6,066 nt of DNA from Nanobdellati archaeon (GTDB lineage Archaea > EX4484-52 > JAADEF01): contig JALWJP010000055.1 in assembly GCA_026997215.1 (NCBI GenBank), positions 1-6,066 on the forward strand. Direction: 5' to 3'. Position 1 is the stretch's first letter. Each line of letters begins with the position of its first letter. Positions 1-6,036 of this stretch are shown here, piece after piece. The notes under the pieces are model-generated. The model was not told where the DNA came from and made no database searches. It worked only from the letters and a program-made list of their open reading frames with translations. The position numbers and the translations under genes are program-made.

Positions 1-2
1 GA

Positions 3-500
3 AATACTTGTTATTTCCCTTTATTTAAGTCTAATTCTTTAATTCAAGAGTTTTATAACGGTATTGTTAGAGCTATTTTTAAGATGGATGCATTGAGTTT
101 AAATGAAGAAGTTGAACTTGGTTATTCCAAAACCATTGCCGTTGGCGATTTTTGGAAGGTTCATTTAGGTTTTCATTACCCCCGAGATGAGGTATACAAC
201 TATTTAAGAGAAGAAGGTGAAGCGATATTATATAAAAAATCATGGTCCTCTGATGAAGGAGAGGTAGAAACTCAGGAAATAATGTATTTTTTAGAGGAGA
301 ATACATTAAATTACTTCCACTTACTTATTCTTTCTTTTAATACTCTTTTTCATTTAAACACTTTAAGAATGCAGGATCCTAAAGAAAGCAAAATGTATCC
401 TATCTTAAAGAAAGTTATTAAAAGATTCTTTTATAAGGAGCACAATGGAAATAATGTTGTTAATCTATCAAATCTTCGTAAACTTTACCGTAATGTCTAA
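3..500 (+). CDS. Unrecognised protein, C-terminal part (5' end outside window)
   Basis: The reading frame is open from the first bases of the window to a TAA at 498-500, giving about 165 codons. An ATG at 84 exists, but the frame continues upstream of it in protein-like sequence (for example QEFYNGIVRAIFK just before that Met), so this is more likely the tail of a longer protein than a complete 138-residue one. The visible part is mixed charged and aromatic, with a moderately hydrophobic stretch (YFHLLILSFNTLF) too polar for a clear membrane helix, and a basic end rich in Lys, Arg and Asn. I recognise no family and assign no function. It is the only plus-strand gene seen and converges on the glycosyltransferase gene, overlapping its last 41 bp. 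That it is coding rests on the long open frame in AT-rich DNA and on plausible composition; only weaker, shorter frames compete here. Confidence 0.6.
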   Translation, partial: NTCYFPLFKSNSLIQEFYNGIVRAIFKMDALSLNEEVELGYSKTIAVGDFWKVHLGFHYPRDEVYNYLREEGEAILYKKSWSSDEGEVETQEIMYFLEENTLNYFHLLILSFNTLFHLNTLRMQDPKESKMYPILKKVIKRFFYKEHNGNNVVNLSNLRKLYRNV

Positions 501-1494
501 CTTGTTTGTCAAAATTTAGTTCTTTTTTAATTTTTTTATAACACTCATACCATCTTTTGTTATGTTCTTGTAATACACGTGAGATAATAATTATATCTTT
601 TAAAATATCTTCTCCTGTAAGTAATTCTCCGCATTCTGGATATTTTTTTAAATCTTCCTTTATTTTACCGGTGGGAGTGGTTACAACTAAACATCCTGAG
701 GCTATTGCCTCATAAGCAACACGAGGACCTCCTTCATCATGAGAAACTATTATCAATAATTTGGATTTGTTGTAGAAAGAAGCAAGATTTTTCACATATT
801 CGAGATATTTACATCCTGTTTTTTTAATCATTATGTTGTATTTTTGATTTCCCTTACCTATAACTGCGCATTTATACCCTCTTTCTTTTAATTTTTTGAG
901 TATGTTAACCAAATATTCTATATTTTTTTGAGGATGTAATCTACCTACGTAAATTACGTCATACTCTTTATTAAGCGATTTTGGCTTAAAAATATGTGTA
1001 TCTGTGTAATTACTGGGAACATACAATACTTTATTCTTGTATTTGTTAAAGAGTTTTTTATCATAATATACTGCTCTGATATAATCTGCTTTTTGAAGGA
1101 TCTTTCTACCTATCATATGATAAATCATATTTCTTAATCTATACTTCAACCATTTTTTATTAAAAAAATACTGGGAATGGAGTTCAACTATTACTTTAGA
1201 ATATGAGTGCTTTAATAGCAGAGCCATTACTCCATACCAAAAAGGATCTTGAGCCACTAGTAATTTACTTTTTATTTTATGCCTACTTAAAGCAAATAGA
1301 AGATAATTTCTAAAGGAAGGGAAGCAATAATACCACACCCCTTCTTTTATCTTTACTAGACCTTTTTTTCCAGGACAAGGAGCAAGAATAAGCATGGGTT
1401 TCCAATGTTTTGAAACTATATCTATTACCTTTCTAAAATAACTTTGACTCTCAATACCTCTCCATTCCGAACTAATCATTACGACCTTTAACAT
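460..1494 (-). CDS. Glycosyltransferase, GT4 family (group 1, GT-B fold)
   Basis: This 344-residue protein probably transfers a sugar from a nucleotide-sugar donor to a lipid, glycan or protein acceptor at the cytoplasmic side of the membrane. The N-terminal acceptor half contains QDPFWYG (82-88) and VELHSQYF (103-110). The C-terminal donor half opens with VGRLHPQKN (183-191), typical of retaining GT4 enzymes with the conserved R and K, and holds EGGPRVAYE (254-262), the EX7E signature, followed by ASGCLVVTTPTG. The N-terminal Gly-rich loop common in GT4 enzymes is weak (only RG at 12-13), and no signal peptide or membrane helix is evident. The ATG is supported by GAGGT placed 6 nt before it. 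The gene starts 9 nt after the argS stop, so co-translation is likely, but no functional link to argS is obvious. The donor sugar and acceptor cannot be told from sequence; N-glycan, exopolysaccharide or glycolipid synthesis are all possible. Confidence 0.9.
   Translation of the reverse strand: MLKVVMISSEWRGIESQSYFRKVIDIVSKHWKPMLILAPCPGKKGLVKIKEGVWYYCFPSFRNYLLFALSRHKIKSKLLVAQDPFWYGVMALLLKHSYSKVIVELHSQYFFNKKWLKYRLRNMIYHMIGRKILQKADYIRAVYYDKKLFNKYKNKVLYVPSNYTDTHIFKPKSLNKEYDVIYVGRLHPQKNIEYLVNILKKLKERGYKCAVIGKGNQKYNIMIKKTGCKYLEYVKNLASFYNKSKLLIIVSHDEGGPRVAYEAIASGCLVVTTPTGKIKEDLKKYPECGELLTGEDILKDIIIISRVLQEHNKRWYECYKKIKKELNFDKQVRHYGKVYEDLID
521..538 (+). terminator. Possible oligo-T terminator after the plus-strand gene
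   Basis: Two T runs (six at 523-528, seven at 531-537) begin about 22 nt after the plus-strand stop codon. Archaeal RNA polymerase commonly terminates at such T tracts without a hairpin. The caveat is that the tract lies inside the convergent glycosyltransferase gene, where it encodes a Lys-rich stretch, so it may be only codon use. Confidence 0.3.
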
Positions 1495-1500
1495 TCTATT

Positions 1501-1505
1501 ACCTC
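1501..1505 (-). promoter_or_regulatory. Shine-Dalgarno site of the glycosyltransferase gene
   Basis: The minus strand reads TGAGGTAATAGA directly before the ATG at 1494. GAGGT fits the 3' end of 16S rRNA, lies 6 nt from the start codon and overlaps the TGA stop of argS at 1504-1506. It fixes the glycosyltransferase start and indicates that it is an internal gene translated from the argS message. Confidence 0.7.
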
Positions 1506-3042
1506 ATATCTTAGTAGGTACTTGTAAATTAAGAATGTGAAATATGATCTCTAACTTTTCTATTAATCCATAACTTATTGCTATACCTTCTTGCTCATAT
1601 TCCGTACCTATAAACTTTTGCTGTTGGTATAATTTGTTATAAGTTTTTGCTAATTCGTAGGCATAAAGAGCTAAGTAATATGTATCATTGTTGTCGTAAG
1701 CTTTTTTAACATAAAAAGGAAATCTATGCATTAAAACGATTATATGGCGAGAAATAGGATGCTTTATTTCCTTTGGCATTTTATGCGAAGAAACCTCATT
1801 TATTAAATTTTTAGCTCTTTTATAAGTATAAAGTAGGTACATAGCAGTGTTTCCTTCAAAAGATACAAATTTTTTTACATCAAATACAAAATCTTTTCTT
1901 CTTGCTTGTGATAATAAAGCGTAACTTAACGTAGAAACAACAACTTTCATTATATCTTCGTCGCCTACATCAACACCTTTTGATTTGAGAGCATTTGTCA
2001 CTTCTTTTTTTATAGTTGAAATTAGATCATCTACAAAAATTACATTTCCTTTTCTAGTTGAAAACTTTCCTTTAGGTAATGTTAATAATCCAAAACTAAC
2101 GTGTTCTAAGGAAGTAGAGGAACAATAATCTAATAATTCTGCGGCCTTGAATACTTGTTTGAAGTAAAGAGATTGTTCGTTGCCTACTACATACATAATT
2201 TTTTCTGCAAGATTACATCTCTCTTTTAAGCATGCTAAGTCCCTTGTAGCATAAAGACTGCGTTCTCCTCTTTTTGAAATTACAAGGTTTGGTAATCCAA
2301 ATGGTTTAAGATCTATAACTATACTTTTATCTTTATCTTCGAAGCCCACTTTTTTATTTAAAGCATCTTCGATTACTTCTTTACCGAACTCATAATAATG
2401 GCTTTCCCCTTTCCAAATATCAAAACGGATATTTAGAAGATCATACATTTTTTTAAATTCTTTAAGGCTTATGTCACGGAAAATCAACCACAATTTTTTG
2501 TTTTCTTTATCGCCTCTCTCTAATTTTTTAAACTCTTCTTCACCTTGTAAACCTTCATTATGTGCTTTTACATACAATTCAAAGAGATATCTGAGTCCTT
2601 TTGTTTTTAACTCTCTTTCATTTCCCCATTTTTTATAGGCTTCTATTAATTTTCCGTATTGTATGCCCCAATCCCCTAAATAATTCCATCTTATTACTTT
2701 GGATCCTAGAAATTCATAAAATCTAGATAGGCTTTCTCCTAAAATTGTGGATCTTAAATGACCTACGTGAAATGGTTTTCCTATGTTAGGAGAAGAGAAA
2801 TCTAATATAGCTCTTTGAGGTTTATTCTCTAAATCTATTTTTATTAATGAAGAGTTTTTTAATGCTTCAACATAATCTTTAATTTTTATTTTTAGAAAGC
2901 AGTTCTCTATTTCGTATGCATAATCTTTAAACTTTTTTGAATAATATTCTGCTGCCTTTTCACAACTTCCTAATTCTTTAGCTTTTTTATGAAGGGGAAT
3001 TATGGCAATAACCCCTTCTCCATAATCTTTTTCAAAAAGCAT
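1504..3042 (-). CDS. argS: Arginine--tRNA ligase (class I)
   Basis: This cytoplasmic class I synthetase charges tRNA-Arg with arginine using ATP. Residues 1 to about 75 are a short N-terminal add-on domain. The Rossmann catalytic core follows with SSPNIGKPFHVGHLRST (83-99, HIGH signature HVGH at 92-95), NYLGDWGIQYG (120-130), YATRDLA (264-270), VVGNEQSLYFKQVF (285-298) and the KMSKS-equivalent loop KFSTRKGN (326-333). The DALR anticodon-binding domain starts near EGNTAMYLLYTYKRAKNL (396-413). At 512 residues it is shorter than the usual 550-600, mostly at the N-terminus; an in-frame TAG two codons before the ATG rules out a longer product. The C-terminus reads VPTKI where the family almost always ends in a P-x-x-M form. 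There is no clear SD; a TATA-like box sits 27 nt upstream. Identity is very secure, and both catalytic signatures are intact. Confidence 0.97.
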   Translation of the reverse strand: MLFEKDYGEGVIAIIPLHKKAKELGSCEKAAEYYSKKFKDYAYEIENCFLKIKIKDYVEALKNSSLIKIDLENKPQRAILDFSSPNIGKPFHVGHLRSTILGESLSRFYEFLGSKVIRWNYLGDWGIQYGKLIEAYKKWGNERELKTKGLRYLFELYVKAHNEGLQGEEEFKKLERGDKENKKLWLIFRDISLKEFKKMYDLLNIRFDIWKGESHYYEFGKEVIEDALNKKVGFEDKDKSIVIDLKPFGLPNLVISKRGERSLYATRDLACLKERCNLAEKIMYVVGNEQSLYFKQVFKAAELLDYCSSTSLEHVSFGLLTLPKGKFSTRKGNVIFVDDLISTIKKEVTNALKSKGVDVGDEDIMKVVVSTLSYALLSQARRKDFVFDVKKFVSFEGNTAMYLLYTYKRAKNLINEVSSHKMPKEIKHPISRHIIVLMHRFPFYVKKAYDNNDTYYLALYAYELAKTYNKLYQQQKFIGTEYEQEGIAISYGLIEKLEIIFHILNLQVPTKI

Positions 3043-3063
3043 AATCTATTTCTTTAAAAGAAC

Positions 3064-3073
3064 TAATTTAAAG
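3064..3073 (-). promoter_or_regulatory. TATA-like box upstream of argS
   Basis: The minus strand reads CTTTAAATTA in the 39-nt gap between gdhA and argS. Its centre is about 27 nt before the argS ATG, the spacing at which archaeal TBP/TFB would start transcription at or near the start codon. No SD is visible before argS (AAAGAAATAGATT precedes the ATG), which agrees with a leaderless message. Such AT-rich words also arise by chance in this DNA. Confidence 0.35.
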
Positions 3074-3081
3074 TTAATGGT

Positions 3082-4317
3082 TCATATTCTATATTTTAAT
3101 GCATCTACCACTCTTTTTACTGCTTTGTAGTAGGCTGCTTGCCTATAAGTCATATTATCTTTCTCTACTTTTTTATCTATCTCTTTGAATACTCTAATCA
3201 TATATTCTTCTAATTTTTTAATAACTTTATCTTTACTCCACTGTTCCATCATCCTATTTTGCAGCCATTCAAAGTAACTCACTATCACTCCACCGCTATT
3301 TGTTATGATGTCTGGTAAAACAATGATGTTTTTTTCTGTGAGGATTTTATCTGCTCTGTAGGATATAGGACCGTTAGCAATTTCCAATATATATTTCGCT
3401 TTAATATTATTTGCGTTTTTCGTAGTGATTTGACCTTCTAAAGCTGCTGGGACTAATACATCAACATCCAATTCTAACATTTCTTCATTACTCATGGCTT
3501 TTACTCCTCTACACTCTAACACACTCCCTTCTTCCTCTTTGCATTTTTTGATTTCTTCTATATTAAGACCTTCTTTTTTATAAATGGCTCCTCGAGAATC
3601 TGATACTGCCACTACTTTAAATCCATCTTGTTGAGCGAATTTAGCGAAATTATATCCTGCATTTCCGAAACCTTGTATGGCTATTGTAGTTGATTTATTA
3701 AAACCATGCTTTTTTGCTAATTGCTTGAATATTATATAAGCACCATAAGCTGTGGCAATGTCTCTTCCTACAGAACCAAAAAAGTTCAGGGGTTTTCCAG
3801 TCACTACATCTGGTCTAAACGAACCAGCAGTTCTAGAATACTCATCAGCAATCCATGCCATTATTTTTGCATTAGTATAAACATCAGGAGCAGGAATGTC
3901 TGTGTTAGGACCTATAAAAGGTGCAATAGCTCTTGTAAAACTTCGTGTTAATGCTTCTATTTCACTTTCACTCATGTATTTAGGGTGAACTACTACCCCT
4001 CCTTTGGCACCTCCATATGGTAAACCCATAAGAGAATTTTTCCATGTCATTAAAGCAGCTAATGCTTTTACTTCTTCTAAACTTACATCAGGATGGTATC
4101 TTATACCTCCTTTTCCTGGACCTAAGGAATCATTGTGAAGAACCCTATAACCTTTGAACATTCTTACTTCATTGTCGTCCATTCTTACAGGGAATGAAAC
4201 TTCTATAACTCTCTTAGGTTCTCTTAATATGCTTCTGCAACCTTCCGGCAAATCTAATCTATCAAAAGCTTCTCGTTGGAAAGCTTTTGTACTCTCTAAG
4301 AATCCTTCTCCGCTCAT
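3082..4317 (-). CDS. gdhA: Glutamate dehydrogenase (Glu/Leu/Phe/Val dehydrogenase family)
   Basis: This cytoplasmic enzyme, normally a hexamer, interconverts glutamate with 2-oxoglutarate and ammonia using NAD(P), linking nitrogen assimilation to central carbon metabolism. The 411 residues match the usual 410-425. The N-terminal substrate domain has GPGKGGIRYHP (66-76), MTWKNSL with substrate Lys93, LPYGGAKGGV with catalytic Lys105, and DIPAPDVYTN with catalytic Asp145. The C-terminal Rossmann domain has QGFGNAG (215-221), followed by VAVSDSRGAIY (237-246), where Asp240 ends strand 2; coenzyme preference cannot be decided from this. LEIANGPIS (311-319) and the NSGGVIVSYFEW block (340-351) complete the family pattern. 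One oddity is PLNFFGSVGR (176-185), where most relatives have two glycines before the Ser and this protein has Phe-Gly. The ATG is the first in frame, and the protein starts where family members do. The upstream gene ends 26 nt away; no clear SD, but a TATA-like box precedes it. Confidence 0.95.
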   Translation of the reverse strand: MSGEGFLESTKAFQREAFDRLDLPEGCRSILREPKRVIEVSFPVRMDDNEVRMFKGYRVLHNDSLGPGKGGIRYHPDVSLEEVKALAALMTWKNSLMGLPYGGAKGGVVVHPKYMSESEIEALTRSFTRAIAPFIGPNTDIPAPDVYTNAKIMAWIADEYSRTAGSFRPDVVTGKPLNFFGSVGRDIATAYGAYIIFKQLAKKHGFNKSTTIAIQGFGNAGYNFAKFAQQDGFKVVAVSDSRGAIYKKEGLNIEEIKKCKEEEGSVLECRGVKAMSNEEMLELDVDVLVPAALEGQITTKNANNIKAKYILEIANGPISYRADKILTEKNIIVLPDIITNSGGVIVSYFEWLQNRMMEQWSKDKVIKKLEEYMIRVFKEIDKKVEKDNMTYRQAAYYKAVKRVVDALKYRI

Positions 4318-4342
4318 ATCTCTTTTACCATCATTATTAATC

Positions 4343-4357
4343 TTTAAATATTTTTCC
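4343..4357 (-). promoter_or_regulatory. BRE/TATA-like promoter of gdhA
   Basis: The minus strand reads GGAAAAATATTTAAA: a purine-rich BRE-like stretch followed by the TATA-like word TATTTAAA (4350-4343). It lies at the very 3' end of the Dph6-like gene. The TATA centre is about 29-30 nt before the gdhA ATG, predicting a start of transcription within a few bases of the ATG, hence a leaderless or nearly leaderless message. No SD is seen before gdhA. This is pattern-based only. Confidence 0.4.
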
Positions 4358-5033
4358 TTTTATTTTGTAGTTTTACTTTAGAAATAATTAACTGTCCTGA
4401 ATAATTTTTATATTCTTTTGTAGTCTCTATTATATTTATAATTTTTTTGAACATAGGTGCATCTATAACAAAAGTTTCTATTTCCCCTCCTTCTCCTACA
4501 GCACTGAGACCATATTTCTTCTTAAGATTAAGGAGTTCTTCTTTGATATCCAAGATATTCTTTCCTAAAAAATCAGAAGTCAGAGGGTATGCAGCCACAC
4601 CTGTAATTATCGCTTTAATTTTATATCTTTCTAATAGATCTAATATTTCTTCATCTTCTTTCTGCCATAAAGGATTAAATACTTCCAATTTATATTTGTA
4701 TGCTACTTTTTGAATGCGTTCTGCTTGATATGTTGATTTTACAGCTCCTGTAACTACTCCTTCTATGCCTCTTTTTTTAGCCTTGGAAAATAAATAAGAT
4801 AAAGCACTTAATTCCTTTTCTTTTTTACCTTCTGTTTTTACAGAGAGCAACGGTATATCTAAGGCTTTGCTTTGTATGGTAGTAAGATTTATGTTTGGGT
4901 AATGAAACATATAACTTTCTGCTTTTTTAGGGAATACGGATAGCAATAAATCCACATTATGACCATATTTTTTGGCGATGTGCATAGCTAATGTAGAATC
5001 TTTCCCTCCTGAAAATAATACAGCTAATTTCAT
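4344..5033 (-). CDS. dph6: Diphthine--ammonia ligase family protein (Dph6 / MJ0570-like PP-loop ATPase)
   Basis: The family includes the enzyme for the last step of diphthamide synthesis, ATP-dependent amidation of diphthine on the histidine of elongation factor 2. The 229-residue product has the PP-loop SGGKDS at 8-13, MFHYPN (42-47), GAVKSTYQAERI (96-107), NPLW (120-123) and the family hallmark GEGGEIETF (180-188), in the expected order. The ATG at 5033 is chosen over the in-frame ATG at 5063 because the PP-loop then falls at the usual distance from the N-terminus, AGGG lies 6 nt upstream, and overlap with the DUF58 gene is avoided. Only one base separates this ATG from the DUF58 stop, so the two are almost certainly translationally coupled. 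Archaeal members are normally this long (about 220-230). The role in EF2 modification is inferred from the family; other PP-loop ligations cannot be excluded. Confidence 0.88.
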   Translation of the reverse strand: MKLAVLFSGGKDSTLAMHIAKKYGHNVDLLLSVFPKKAESYMFHYPNINLTTIQSKALDIPLLSVKTEGKKEKELSALSYLFSKAKKRGIEGVVTGAVKSTYQAERIQKVAYKYKLEVFNPLWQKEDEEILDLLERYKIKAIITGVAAYPLTSDFLGKNILDIKEELLNLKKKYGLSAVGEGGEIETFVIDAPMFKKIINIIETTKEYKNYSGQLIISKVKLQNKRKNI

Positions 5034-5034
5034 A

Positions 5035-5967
5035 TTAAACCCTACCCGCACCCCACACATCAAACCATTTTACTAAGGTTTTAATAAAGTTTTCATGAGT
5101 ATAATATTTAACAAAACCTGCACCACTTTCATGAAATATTTTTTCAATAGTTTCTTCTTGTTTTTGAGCTAATTCTTCGTACTTTTGCTTTATTTTATCA
5201 AGATTTACTTCTGTTACTCTTCCAGTTATAGGATCTTGGAATCGGAAATAACCAGTTCCTGCTGGTAAGTATCTATCACGAACATCTCTTATCATTACTC
5301 CCAATACACCATCAAATTTTACACTTGCTGCTCTTAAAGGCTCAATCCAATCTTCTTCCCCTACACTTATGAAATCAGAGATAATGAAAAGAAAAGATCT
5401 ATTTGTTGTGGTTTTTAGAGCAAACTTTATTGCTTCTGCTAAATTTTTTCCACCTTTCCAGTTTTCTTTTTTAACTAATTCTGCTAAAATTCTAATGGTC
5501 TGGATGTCGCTTCTTTCAGGGGTAATGTGTTTAATTTTATCATTGAACATGATCATTCCTACTTTATCTCCTGCTTCTATTGATGCTGTGGCAAGTGTTC
5601 CTGCAAGTAGGGCAACATATTCTCTTTTAAGTCTTTCTTGAGTACCAAAATCCATAGTTGCTGAGGAATCAATAAGCAGAATTACATCTAAATCTCTTTC
5701 TTCTTCATATACCTTTACAAATAGCCTGTCTAATTTTCCCGATGTGGACATTCTTGCTGAGACTTTCCAATCAATAAGAGAGGCGTCATCTGTAGGCAAG
5801 TACTTTCTTATATCTGCGAATTCTATTCCTCTACCTCTTAATACCATTTTATATTTTAATATTATGCGAAAGAGATCTATTATTTTTTTAACTTCAGTAT
5901 TTATCTCTATTATGAGTTTTTTAACTTCCTCATTAAACAAAGAGGTGTGAGAATGTTTCTCTTCCAT
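5035..5967 (-). CDS. DUF58 family protein with VWA-like domain
   Basis: DUF58 proteins usually accompany MoxR AAA+ ATPases and are thought to help assemble or mature complexes; the precise role is unknown. Numbered from the ATG at 5967 (310 residues), the DUF58 signature is GRGIEFADIRKYLPTDDASL (45-64), with IDWKVSAR (65-72) after it. A VWA-like fold follows: VILLIDSSATMDFG (95-108) holds the first MIDAS segment as D-x-S-x-T, and IISDF (195-199) holds the last acidic segment. The usual GGT of the middle segment appears as GGK (172-174), so metal binding may be weakened. There is a charged helical stretch near 258-280 and no membrane helix, so it is the short soluble form. The start is uncertain: an ATG at 5988 and a TTG at 6012 are also in frame. 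The ATG at 5967 is preferred because a TATA-like box lies 27 nt upstream. No MoxR gene is in the window; one may lie beyond either edge. Confidence 0.85.
   Translation of the reverse strand: MEEKHSHTSLFNEEVKKLIIEINTEVKKIIDLFRIILKYKMVLRGRGIEFADIRKYLPTDDASLIDWKVSARMSTSGKLDRLFVKVYEEERDLDVILLIDSSATMDFGTQERLKREYVALLAGTLATASIEAGDKVGMIMFNDKIKHITPERSDIQTIRILAELVKKENWKGGKNLAEAIKFALKTTTNRSFLFIISDFISVGEEDWIEPLRAASVKFDGVLGVMIRDVRDRYLPAGTGYFRFQDPITGRVTEVNLDKIKQKYEELAQKQEETIEKIFHESGAGFVKYYTHENFIKTLVKWFDVWGAGRV
5040..5047 (-). promoter_or_regulatory. SD-like sequence deciding the dph6 start
   Basis: The minus strand reads GGGTAGGG followed by TTTAAT and the ATG at 5033. AGGG is a partial match to the SD core at a normal 6-nt spacing, located in the last codons of the DUF58 gene. 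It favours the ATG at 5033 over the one at 5063, which has no comparable element examined here. Confidence 0.4.
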
Positions 5968-5990
5968 ATTAACTTTTAAGGTTATCATCT

Positions 5991-5999
5991 TTAATATAT
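5991..5999 (-). promoter_or_regulatory. TATA-like box (proximal) of the DUF58 gene
   Basis: The minus strand reads CCAAAGATATATTAAAG. ATATATTAA (5999-5991) is a good TATA-like word preceded by a BRE-like CCAAAG. It is centred about 27-28 nt before the ATG at 5967, which predicts a leaderless message starting there. If correct, the upstream ATG at 5988 and TTG at 6012 cannot be used from this promoter. Confidence 0.4.
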
Positions 6000-6020
6000 C
6001 TTTGGTTTTCAACCGTTAAC

Positions 6021-6036
6021 TATAAATAATTTTTCT
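6021..6036 (-). promoter_or_regulatory. TATA-like box (distal) of the DUF58 gene, inside the inverted repeat
   Basis: The minus strand reads AGAAAAATTATTTATA: an A-rich BRE-like part and TTATTTATA (6029-6021). Transcription would begin near 5998, giving a leader of about 10 nt to the ATG at 5988 or about 30 nt to the ATG at 5967. It overlaps one arm of the inverted repeat, so a factor bound there could block this promoter. It competes with the proximal box; which one is used is unknown. Confidence 0.3.

Noticed and set aside
129..210. The plus-strand partial protein contains VHLGFHYPRDEVYNYL, reminiscent of the LGVHYPxD segment of PAP2 phosphatases.
   Set aside because: The surrounding sequence lacks the membrane helices that follow this motif in PAP2 enzymes, and no other PAP2 motif is visible in the available part.
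79..306. Minus-strand open frame of 75 codons at the left end.
   Set aside because: It is antisense to the better-supported plus-strand frame, has an unprotein-like Leu/His/Asn-rich composition and no start signal.
3721..3951. Plus-strand open frame opposite gdhA.
   Set aside because: It is fully antisense to a strongly conserved enzyme and is rich in Ser, Cys and Arg, as expected for a complementary-strand shadow.
4344..5063. Upstream ATG at 5063 as the start of the dph6-like gene.
   Set aside because: It would add ten residues (MMCGVRVGFN) not typical of the family and overlap the DUF58 gene by 29 bp; the ATG at 5033 has an SD-like AGGG and places the PP-loop at the normal position.
5369..5641. 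Plus-strand open frame with a hydrophobic C-terminal half opposite the DUF58 gene.
   Set aside because: It is antisense to the VWA domain coding sequence; the hydrophobicity mirrors the opposite strand, and no ribosome site or homology is apparent.
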